Positions 1 through 9,799 of a stretch of 64,000 bases of DNA are shown here, in pieces. Position numbers and translations under genes: made by a program. Source of the DNA: Undaria pinnatifida (Eukaryota; Sar; Phaeophyceae; Laminariales; Alariaceae). The notes beneath the pieces are model-generated. The model was not told where the DNA came from. It did no database searches and was given only the letters and a program-made list of their open reading frames with translations. The stretch covers positions 8,025,103-8,089,102 of the forward strand of contig JABAKD010000024.1 of NCBI GenBank assembly GCA_012845835.1, written 5' to 3'. Positions within the stretch are counted from its first letter, which is position 1. The number at the start of each line of letters is the position of its first letter.

Positions 1-520
1 TTCATGGGGAACGACACCCCGCAATTTTCAATTTCCAGGCACGGGCGTCGTAGCTGCGCTGCAACGTCAGATAACCCGGGAAGACGGGGCGATCATTGAT
101 ATTTATATGGTGGTTGTTGGTTCGATTGCTCTTTTTTCACTGCATGCCCGCGGGGCGTCACTCTGACAGCACTCCAGACAGCAGGCGCATTCGTCTGTGC
201 TCACGATTACCGTGCGGTTCGTACGGTGCAGGCAGCCCAACAGCTGTAGTTTGTAGCCGCGAGTTGGTTAGTTGTGGGAAGGGGGGAACTCTATGCCGTA
301 GTTGAGTGGATACCCGCGGCCATGTGAGTTCAGTTTGCACATTGAATCACTTCACTTGTGCGCCTTCTTCGTATCGTGCGTTTCTAGGCGGGAAAGTGTC
401 GTATTCCCCGGACGAATTTTGATTTTATTTGTTTTTTCGGATCTTCCTAGGACTCCAGCACCTTTGTGTGACCACGGACTCTAGATGTTTAACAAGAGTT
501 AATGTGAGACAACACCAACA
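1..520. other. Unassigned sequence at left edge
   Basis: I see only short overlapping ORFs on both strands here, with no recognisable protein motif, splice-site chain or repeat end. It may be an intron or intergenic sequence. Confidence 0.3.
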
Positions 521-522
521 AC

Positions 523-939
523 AACAGATCGCCTGCGGCGCTTCCAAAACAATCGAGACCGCCGCAAACCCAGATTTTCGTCGCCCTGCACCTCGAAAGT
601 TACACGACCAACTACCACATGACGATATCGCTCAGAAGTACGACCGCTATACCCCCGTCGCTGCTGCCCGTGTGGGGCGGCGGGGCGGCGCCAGCCCATC
701 CAAGAGACGCATAGAGCCATAGCCTCCTAGCCGCTGCCGGCAAAACCAATCTGCCGCTAGCCGCGGCGTTCCGGGTAGGACGCGAGCCATCGCTCGCCTC
801 GGTCGTTGCCCACGGGTGTTCGTTGACCCTTTTGCGTTTTTTTTATTATAGAACGAACTACGCCGTTCCTTGTGTTCTTCATTGAATAAAAACAAAAAAT
901 CTAATTACGATTTTCCGTTCTCTTCGTTAATCTGGGCCC
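523..939 (-). mobile_element. Truncated PIF/Harbinger-like MITE
   Basis: This is an inverted, truncated relative of the complete element at 12439-13248. The shared part covers the GC-rich core (about 525-850) and one terminal inverted repeat, which ends in GGGCCC at 934-939 followed by TTA. The other end, expected to the left, is missing. It carries no transposase. Confidence 0.6.
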
Positions 940-942
940 TTA

Positions 943-1772
943 GGCCATGGTTTATGGAAATCCCGATCCAGGTCACAGATGTTCCTGACATTCGTTTCGT
1001 CGCCTAAAGATCAGGATGCCGACGTAAGATTTCCAAGCAGTGAGTATGGTAATAACGAGTGTAGATGCAGAACCTGACAGCAATGTTCAATACATTCGTT
1101 GGCATTTTTCAGCGGGGTGGTTGTACGATTTCGAAAAGCCGAAACATACACAAACGTGCCGCAGCGCCACAATACGCTACAGACCATGGCGATCGAAGTG
1201 CGCGAGGGTCAAGCGGCAGCTGCTCGGCAAATGGCCCAGGGGGCTGCCGCATCTTCGAGAATTACTGCTGTTTCGTGCGTGTATGCGCGCGGGGGCAAAT
1301 CTGAAATTTGCGGCCTAACCTCGAGACAACATCTGGAGAAGACATACCTTGTCCCGACCCCTTTTCGGTGGATTTTCCGATCTTGGAAATTGTCAGAACC
1401 AACATTCGTCTCCACATGCAGTGTACACAGATCTTACTGTAGGCGAATCTTGTATACCGTATGTGACGGTGTATAGCACACCCCCTCAGACGAGTTTCGT
1501 ATCCGATTTCTCGATGACCGGTAGCGTCTAAACACCGAGCGACACGTCTATGGAAATATCTGGACGACATCCTCCCAAAGCCGCCACCGTTATTATTTGT
1601 GCCGCACTGATTTCGGAGGAAACCGGCTCAGCATTTCATCCCAGGGGGGGTGCTATACACTGTCATATACGGATCAAGATATATGGCCTACATCGGGGTA
1701 CCATAAACAATGGCCTTACCTTGAATCTTTCAGTAAATAACCCCAAAAAAAGTTTGAAAACTTTTTGGCCAA
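943..1772. other. Unassigned stretch
   Basis: Short ORFs of 60-125 codons overlap on both strands with no recognisable domain and no convincing exon ends. The right edge (about 1725-1776) belongs to a repeat that is seen again, uninterrupted, at 61564-61630. Confidence 0.3.
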
Positions 1773-1776
1773 ACTA

Positions 1777-2730
1777 AAGTGTTTGCGTTTAAAAAAAAAC
1801 TAAGAAATCTTCCATCAGGCTTGAAAAGGGTCAGATTCACTCCGGCATGCATTCGGCTGAGTTTGCGATAAAAAATCCACAAAAAAAACACAATGCACAA
1901 AAACGTGCCATCCTGTGATGTACAGAATCCACGCACAGCAGCAGCAGCAGCGCAGTGGCAGCACCGCAGCCGCAGCAGCAGCAACAGCAGCAGCAGTAGC
2001 GGCGGGGGCGGACGTCGCGGTCCCCATGGCCCCTCCAGATGAGTTGCGGCACAGCAGCCCGGCCTGGCTCGATCACCACGATCCTCACTACAACAACAGA
2101 ACAGCCAGTTTATTATTACAACTTTTAGAAACAAACGCAGGAGACACCAACCGCAGCTGCAGCACAACAGCCGCCGCACAGCAGCAGCAGCGGCGGCGGC
2201 GGCCGTGCGGCGTGGGTGGCGGTGGCGGTGGTGGAGGCTTCGGCGACAGCGTTGTGGTACAGCGACGGTGGTTGACAAAATCAGCACCGAATACAACATC
2301 ACGCAGCAGCAGAGAACGAGGTCACATCGTAGAGAGCGCAAGAGCGCTGGCTCACTAGCACCTACCCCTGAGGTTGCGCGTACGCGCCATGCTTCCCCAG
2401 CTACCCTTTGGTGCCTCCGCATAAAGGTTGGGTTGGGTCGACGGCTGCCAAGCACAGCGCACAGCGAGCAGTGTCTGCTGTGTGCTGCCGTGTGGGTTGT
2501 GCCCTCGTGCCCTCTGATTGTTGTGCCGTTGTGTCTGGAGAGCGACGGTGTTAAGCTCGGTTTTTGTAGCCCAATCGTATGAGCTGGTGGAGATTGATGG
2601 AACTTCACTCTAAATCGTTCACTCAGATCGGAATTTTCATGCCGTTTTGGGGCAAGTTCTTCCTTCAAAGTTCGCTCGGTGATTTTAGTTGATGGCATTT
2701 TAGATTGAAGTTTATAAACGCAAACACTCG
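1777..2730. mobile_element. Terminal-inverted-repeat element rich in CAG/CTG
   Basis: The ends carry inverted copies of AGTGTTTGCGTTTA (1778-1791 and 2715-2728). ACTA follows and precedes the element (1773-1776 and 2731-2734), which looks like a 3-4 bp target duplication. The interior holds CAG, GGC and GGT trinucleotide runs. The longest minus-strand ORF (start at 2698) opens with MPSTKITERTLKEELAPKRH and resembles nothing I know. The sequence flanking the element is found without the insert at 61564-61630, which supports these boundaries. The superfamily is undetermined. Confidence 0.55.
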
Positions 2731-2986
2731 ACTATCGGCTTGCCATTGTCATCGGTCTCACTCGCGAAGGATTCATGAGCCAATCGGCGACTGCCCACTG
2801 GGCACGCGGAGCCAGAGTCAGTCAGTAAACACCAGGTAAGGAGGTACCATAAATTACATTTTGTGCTGCTGTATGCTGATTCATACCAGGCCCGCATATC
2901 ATACAAGACTTCGTACATGGTGTTATCCGTGAAAAGACACCAAGCGGTAGCCCGTACGTCGTATATACACAACCTCGGATATACAC

Positions 2987-3031
2987 CCGGTCGCCCCGGT
3001 GGCGTATCCGGTTATCCTCGAGCCTGGTATA
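2987..3031 (+). mobile_element. 5' piece of split tRNA-like SINE (copy 1)
   Basis: This matches the tRNA-like head of the SINE family seen whole at 10860-11164, starting at CCGGTCGCCCCGGTGG and including the box-A-like TGGCGTATCCGG. It stops abruptly at 3031. The rest of the same copy resumes at 8833, on the far side of the tyrosine-recombinase retrotransposon. Confidence 0.75.
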
Positions 3032-3258
3032 TGTAACAAGTGGTGTTTGTGGAGGGGTGGAAGGGATTCTGGATTTACAGACGATTTTTGGTCGATCGTC
3101 TTGAGACGAAAAAAAATGGGATAGCCCATACAGCAGCGACACAAGAGCTGTCGCGCTTGCCAGAGAGCCGGCCGTCTGGGGCACAGGGGAGCGAGAGCGC
3201 GTAGCACCGTAGGATTGAAAGGAGTCAAGCAGTGTGCCCAATAGAATTGATCAGCTTT
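3032..3258 (+). repeat. Split direct repeat A1
   Basis: This left terminal repeat of the retrotransposon matches A2 (8287-8529) at roughly nine of ten positions, ending with the shared GTGCCCAATAGAATTGATC. Confidence 0.85.
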
Positions 3259-4499
3259 CAGCATGGGGGACGCCAACTCGGGCGGGCCAGTCAGCGAGGG
3301 ACACGGGCATATCGAGGTGGGAGAGGTGCGAGTGGATGCTGCAGTCGCCCCTGTGCAGGCCGCCTTTCAAGGCAACGGCGTGGGACCGTCCCGGCCGTCG
3401 GAGCAGCAGACCCAGCAATCGTAGCCCTTCTGCAGGAGTTGCTGGCGAGCCAACAGGCGATCGCTGCGCGCCTGACAAACGTCGAGAACAATCAAGAGCA
3501 TCCGCAGCTTCAGCAGTACCAGCAGGCGCAGCCGGCACACCAATCTCAGCAGGCAGCCCTTCAGCTGGCAGGAGGCAGCGCCCACATCATGGCATCCGCG
3601 ACGAAAGAAGCACTACAGCAGGCTACGGTCACCGCAGGCGTAAAGGCAAACACCAAACAGGCGGCTGACCTCTGGCGGGGCAACGAGGGGCCAAAATTGT
3701 TCATCGCCCGCGGCGGCTCCAACGTCTCGGAGGAAATAAATCGGGGATTACTGGTGATTGTGCTTGATACCGTGGCCCATGTCTCCGACGCTGTGTGAAA
3801 ACAGCTGAAGACCATGTCCGAATTAGCGGTCGAGGATTGTTCCCCCTGTGGCAATAGGGGAGACGCCGAGGGCCATGCCCGCAGAGATTCACTTCGCTGC
3901 CTTCGTAGCTGCACTCATAGAGACCCTGGAGTACGGAATGGAGGGCGCTCCGCCCGTATGCAAGCAGAGGGTCGCTACGTTGCGCTCAGAGCTGGAGCAG
4001 GTGCAGAAACTGGTCGAGGTGTATCTCCGTCGCCATTTCAACACTCTGGCGGACCACTCGGTGAAGGTTCGACAGCTGCTGCCGTCAAACATGAACATCG
4101 GCCTGCACGAAGGCATGAAAGCGCTCGCGGTGCAGGGAGGCAAGCTGTACAGGAAGCACACCTACGCTGCGCCAGCCCCCGGAACAGGGAATTCCATGCT
4201 CACCCCCACCTTCAAAAAGATGAGGGCGCTAGCGGAGGAGGGCGACAAGTCTAGCCCCGCGGAGCGCTGAACACAGCAGGCGCGAGCGGGGTGAAAAGGA
4301 AGGGAGCCCCAGGCACGGGTGGGCAGCGGGCAGCCCCAGCTCAGGGCCGAACCGGGGGGGGGTGGGGGGTCACCCCCTTCAAGGCCCAACTGCAGCACTC
4401 GAAGACGCATGAGGGGATGTGCGACTACTCGTGGCGTGGCCTCCGTTGCGAGAGGCCCATCTGTTCGTTTGCACACGACCAGGGCACCGGAACAGTTGC

Positions 4500-4539
<40 letters not shown>

Positions 4540-7500
4540 GCGCTGCCGCCGCCGCCACCCCCACCGCCGCCGCCGCAACAGCAGCAGACGCAACCAGCCG
4601 CGGCAGCAGGGGCAGAGGGGACAGGAGGGGGTGGAGCAGTAGGGTCGCGGCCGAACGCCGTGCGCTTTAGCAGGAACCACGTGCCCGCTGGCAGGGGCGG
4701 CGGGGGAGGGGGAATGGCGGCAATAACTGACAGCACGGGCTCTGCCGTCAGCCAGGGCCGACCGAGGGGGGGGCAGGGGCGAGAGAAGAGCGGAGTATCT
4801 TTGCAGACGCCGAGAGTTCTGTGGGACTTCGCAATGCACCCGTACCCGGGTCGGTGTCACCGGCCTTGTTTCATGGTGAGAATCAGTTGTCAAGAGACAA
4901 AAGCAGTGCAGTACACAGCAGAACGTTTGAGTCTGGGCAATCGCCGCGGCGGCAGATAGAAAAACGCAGTTACAGCAGTAGTCTCGCTCAATCGTTCCAC
5001 TCAAGCAGGCAAAACCCGCATGCGTCGGAACGGCAAGTCAGACCAACCCAGAATCGAATTTTCCGCTAACCCCAGTACAAGAAAGTTCAGAACAGCAGGC
5101 TTTGTGAGCAGAGACGAAGGTTACCTTATTTCGCAGACCGGACAGACGTCGGCGGTGCGGAACTCTCACACCACAGCGCAAGGTTCGGATAATCAATGAT
5201 CTTTCGTTCGATGTGCAGAGTAGAGACAACAAAGGGGGTCTAAACGGAGACACTGACCCCGATACCGTCCCCCAATGCCTGTGCGCCGAAGCGCTGCCCA
5301 AGTTCCTAGACAAACTCGTGACCTTGAGAAAGAAATTCCCAGAAAAGAGGATACTGATGAGCAAGGCCGATGTGTCAGACGCTCGTGCGAGTACACCCGG
5401 ATGAAGCCCACAATTTTTGCTACACAGGAGGAGAGCTAGCAGTAATTTATTTTCGTTTGACTTTCGGACGGTCGGGATCGCCGGGGTTCTGGGGCGTGAT
5501 GTCGGCGGTGGCCGCACACGCGCACTGCAACACCACGATCGATTCAGCTCAGTTGTTAGACGAAGGAAAAGAAATGATGGCTCACGCAAAGGTGGTGGAA
5601 CGTTGAGAAGACGGAAAACCACACCAATACCGCCGGACGCAAAAGTCAGGACTCACAGTGGGGGGGGAAAGTTCGACCCATTATTGACAGCCGTGTACGT
5701 AGACGATTACCTACAAGTCAGGGTGCAGCACTCTGAAGACGACACTACAGCCTTAATTGCGTCAGCCTCTCTAGTTCGGATCACGTGCGTTTGTTCGGCC
5801 CGGGGGAGGTGGGAGTAACGCCCATTCTAGCACCCAAGAAAAGCACGGACTGGGACACCACGAGAGACGCGCTAGGCTTCACTATGAGCCCCCACACCAT
5901 GAGAATTTCGGTTCCGCGCGAAAAGATTGAAGCGATAAAGAAATCGCTGTTCGAGCAATGGCCCCAAAGCAGGAGGGAAGCGACGTCGAGGGACGTGCTT
6001 AGCACGGCCGCCAAGTTGTGGAACCTCACGAATGTAGTTCGGACTGGTAGGTACTTCATGTGGAGGTTGCTGCGGCTGACCGGACTGCACAACTCAGGAG
6101 GGAGCAAAAACCAGAACCGTGCGGTAGGACTCGGTAGAGAGTTTCACGCTGACCTTCTCTTCTGTAAGTGGGCAATCGATCACGAACTACTACACGAACG
6201 TGAGGCGCTTGCCCCCTGCTGCACGGCGATACAACGACCCGCAAAAAGGCACCACCTGTCCGACGCCAGTTTCGAGACAGTGGGCGGTTTTTGTGTTGAG
6301 AGGAAGGTACTCTGGAGATACGACTTGCCACAATAACTGACCTCAGAGCTAAAGAGAAAAGCCGATCGACGAGAGACCTGTAGTATCACGATCAACCTGT
6401 TAGAGTTGTTGGGCATGGTTGTGACCGCGTGGGTCATCCTTGAACTGGTAGGAGACAGGGTGGACGAAAAGGGTCATCCCATTCTGATGCGCGGTGACAA
6501 CACGGCAGCAGTATCTTGGAGCTCTCGATGCGGGGGGGCGAGGTACAAACAAGCATGCTTACTCACGAGAATGCTCGGGCGTCTCGAAATAAAGGGGGGC
6601 TGAAACCACACTGCAAAACACATTCCTGGCGTACGTAACACACTAGCTGATGGCATCTCCCGTTGGTCTCGTGTGATTCTGGAGGACAAGGTCAGAGAGC
6701 TCACCAACTCTGACGACTGGTCGGAACAAGACATTGGAACGAGGGGTGAGGGGATTTTCGATATCGTACTACAAAGAACATTCTCAGTGAGCATGACGAT
6801 TGCCTGTGGGACATAATGAATGGGGCGCACAACCCGGTTGCTTCGCGTGCGTGAGGGGGTATTTCCCTCCATCAACACACGGTATGCACTATTATTGTGT
6901 CCACTATTCGCTTCTATTGCGTCGAATGTTCGCACACGCCCCTGCAGGAACAGGGGACAACAAGGGAGGACACAAGGACGAGGTAGCGCGATTAGTTGAA
7001 ACGCTCGCGCTCGGTTCAGTCGGGGAGAATACGCAGAAAAACTATCTAGCGAAGTGGAACACCTGGGTAAAAGAGAGACAGGCGCAGGGAAAAGAACCGT
7101 GGTGGCACACGCTCGCTGATCCCAAGAAAGTGTTGTCTGATCTGCTCGGGTTCATGGCGTCTCGATGTTTCGTGCATAATAATCGGCAGTCTACTGTTAG
7201 AGGATACGTAGCCGCAATCAACTTCCACGAAATGTTCGCAGGATGGGAGTTGCCAATGTCGCATTGCATGATAGCAGCTGTGGGAAAGGGGATAGATCGG
7301 GCGCACGGCATGTCAAAAAAGAAAGCACAGGTTGGATTACCGCTGTCGTGGTCACTGTTATCACAAGGCCGAAAAAAGTATGGAAGACAGTGGGCGTGTC
7401 ATGTGGTTGGGACTCGCGGTGTCATATTTTATGCTGTGCAGAGCGTCAGAGCTGTGGGCATACGCAGATGGCAAAGTTCACCCGAGTTTTGTTTGACGCG

Positions 7501-8052
7501 AGAGTGCCTAACGTTTTTGCGCGAAGGAGTACCAGTTGCGTTTGAGAACAGATCGACCGCCACGGCACTGCAGATCAGATTCGAGGCGTCGAAGTGCGAT
7601 CAAAAAAGAGCAGGGTGCACGATTACGCGTACGCGGTTGTCCAACGAGAGGGAGATGGGGGGAGTGTTGATGGGGGCCTTCGAAGTTCTGCTGGAATTGC
7701 TCGACGTGCATCCCCAGCTCCCAGGGGAGGCGCCGCTGACAGCTCGGGCCACGTCGCGAGATTGGAAAGTTTTCACTAGGACGGAAGCGGTGACCGCGTT
7801 GCGGTTGATGGTAGGATACAGCGGTAGAGACCCCATGCAGTTTGCGCTTCACTCGGGAAGAATCGGGGGGGGGGCACCCAGTTGGCGGCGCAAGGTATTT
7901 CGGAGTTGCAAATCCAGCGCGCAGGAAGATGAAAGTCTAGGGCTTTTACGACATGCGTAAGGTAAGCAGGGGAAGTGGCTGAAGTGGTCTCTGCAGCCCT
8001 CGCACAAACACAGCAGTTTTTAGAAGTACGGTTAGCTCAGGCCGCCTTATGG

Positions 8053-8286
8053 TGTGAGAGGTAGATAGCCCCGCAGAAAAAGGCAGCGGGGCTATCAGAG
8101 TCCGGGTTGGCCTGATTCATAAAAACTTTGGAGGGGTTTCATAAGAGGTAGGTGGGGAGTTTGAGACGCCACCGTCACGCGGTCGGGGGCCGCTTGTGAC
8201 ATACTTGTAGTTTATTGTTATTTTGCACAACAGGGAAAAGGTCTACACGTGACAAATTAATCCAGATTTCTTGAGCCATAGCAAAA
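8053..8286 (+). repeat. Split direct repeat B1
   Basis: 234 bp directly repeated as B2 (8599-8832) with about seven differences, nearly all transitions. It contains the hairpin TAGCCCCGC ... GCGGGGCTA. Confidence 0.9.
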
Positions 8287-8529
8287 TGTGACTTTACGTA
8301 GTAAACAAGTGTTTGTGGAGGCGTGGAAGGGATTCTGGATTCAAAGACGATTTGTGGTCGATCGTCTCGAGACGAAAAAACATTAGGATAGCCCAGACAG
8401 CAGCAGCGACAGAAGAGCTGCCGCGCTTGCCAGAGAGACGGCCGCCTGGGGCACAGGGGAGCGAGAGCGCGTAGCACCGCAGGATTGAAAGGAGTCAAGC
8501 AGTGTGCCCAATAGAATTGATCGGCTTTC
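8287..8529 (+). repeat. Split direct repeat A2
   Basis: Second copy of the left terminal repeat, directly joined to B1. The B1-A2 junction mimics the joined ends expected of a circular intermediate in this order of elements. Confidence 0.85.
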
Positions 8530-8598
8530 CCACCCGCCCGCCCTGTCGCTCAAGACGGGGATCACGTTGCAACAAGTCTGTGTAATTGTTAGGGGAGC

Positions 8599-8832
8599 TG
8601 TGAGAGGTGGATAGCCCCGCAGAAAAAGGCAGCGGGGCTATCAGAGTCCGGGTTGGCCTGGTTCATAAAAACTTTAGAGGGGTTTCATAAGAGGTAGGTG
8701 GGGAGTTTGAGACGCCACCGTCACGCGGTCGGGGGCCGCTTGTGACATACTTGTAGTTTATTGTTATTTTGCACAACAGGGAAGAGGTCTACACGTGACA
8801 AATTGATCCGGAATTCTTGAGCCATAGCAAAA
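8599..8832 (+). repeat. Split direct repeat B2 (right end)
   Basis: Second copy of B1. It ends at GCCATAGCAAAA, exactly where the split SINE resumes. A 69-bp spacer separates it from A2. Confidence 0.9.
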
Positions 8833-9093
8833 GGTCAGTTTCGTGAGTTCGAGGCCCCCCGAGTGCGCATACTCGTTAAAATTCGTGGGGAGTTTTTCTT
8901 GTGCACAAATTGACTTGCGGAAAGCGCGAGGGCGTGAGTTAGCAACACTCGATAGAAAAACGACGATCAATGGGATTATTGCTGAACCCTATGCGCGATA
9001 AAAATTGAAGGCAAGAACCGGGGGGAAGAAGGGACGACACCTGTGAACACGGCTTGTCCAGAAGCTGGAAAGTAGAAGTGTGCAAAAAAAAAC
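8833..9093 (+). mobile_element. 3' piece of split tRNA-like SINE (copy 1)
   Basis: This starts inside the tRNA-like head just upstream of the box-B-like GAGTTCGAG and runs through the family body (GCGCGATAAAAATTGAAGG region, CTTGTCCAGAAGCTGGAAAG) to an A-rich tail. It completes the head at 2987-3031. Confidence 0.8.
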
Positions 9094-9424
9094 ACACACA
9101 CAACCTCGTTTGCGTTGTACCGGTACGGTGCACCAGTACCAAGCACGGTATTGGTGTATCATGCATACGGCGGTACCAACCACTTGGGTGCCAACCGGTA
9201 TTATTTTCAAGTCATGACAGCGTTCGCATTGTCGCAGTCATTGTTCAAGTGTTACTCCGCTGTCAATTCTGAAAAGGGCAAAAAATGAAGAAAACGTAAA
9301 CAAATGCTACCGGTCCAGTGAAACTCACAACGCTGAATCGAAGCCACACGAGTACATTATGGGCCAACCGACTAGGTTCCCGGACCTCCAATTTTCCAGT
9401 TATTTGTGTTCCTAGATCGGCGAT

Positions 9425-9631
9425 TCAGCCGCCTGGACAGTAACGCCCGCAGTCTACGATTTTCAAGATGAGTTTCGAGTTTCGTACGCTGCTCACATTG
9501 GCTGCCTTGTGAAGGATTTCGGCGGATGGGTTGTATCGCCGGGGGTCCAAGAAGAACTCAGTCACGGTCCACGGAGCCTCTCTCGTGTCCTCTGTTTCCA
9601 TCGCGTCCTCTGCTCGGGGAGGGTCCGTCAT
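9425..9631 (-). CDS. Possible first exon of an unrecognised gene
   Basis: The ATG at 9631 opens a 68-codon frame with a convincing composition. It is acidic near its start (MTDPPRAEDAMETEDTREAP), followed by WTVTEFFLDPRRYNPSAEIL. A donor-like GTGAGC follows AAGGCAGCCAAT at about 9497, so the true exon may be only about 45 codons and then splice. Later exons would lie to the left, beyond the SINE and retrotransposon; I did not find them. The start lies 168 bp from that of CWC15 on the opposite strand, which suggests a shared bidirectional promoter. I do not recognise the protein. Confidence 0.4.
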   Translation of the reverse strand: MTDPPRAEDAMETEDTREAPWTVTEFFLDPRRYNPSAEILHKAANVSSVRNSKLILKIVDCGRYCPGG

Positions 9632-9799
9632 GGTCGTGCTTTCAGGCGAACTGCGTGCTACGTTGCTCCTGATGGAGCCGCGATAAACTAGGAGTGACTA
9701 AAACCCAGCAGGCATGTGCGACGGGGGACAAATTAATAGCTACCCCGCATGCGGACACCACACCTGCCTCGCCAAGTCCGTGTTTGTCCGAGTTCAGCG

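Larger units (their letters stand above)
3032..8832 (+). mobile_element. Fossil Ngaro/PAT-type tyrosine-recombinase (DIRS-order) retrotransposon
   Basis: The element has split direct repeats in the order A1 - internal region - B1 - A2 - B2, typical of the Ngaro and PAT branches of DIRS-order retrotransposons. Its parts in order are a gag-like region with a glutamine-rich stretch (about 3230-4960), reverse transcriptase with a YVDD-type core (about 5210-6330), an RNase H-like region (about 6340-6640), and a tyrosine recombinase (about 6880-7960). It sits inside a SINE (2987-3031 and 8833-9093) with no target duplication, as expected for recombinase-driven insertion. It looks broken, with reading frames disturbed in several places (perhaps five or more). 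B1 and B2 differ at about 7 of 234 positions, so it is probably young. Confidence 0.85.

Noticed and set aside
1730-2698. Minus-strand ORF of 322 codons
   Set aside because: Mostly CAG/GGC low complexity inside an inverted-repeat element; only its first 40 residues look protein-like and match no family I know.
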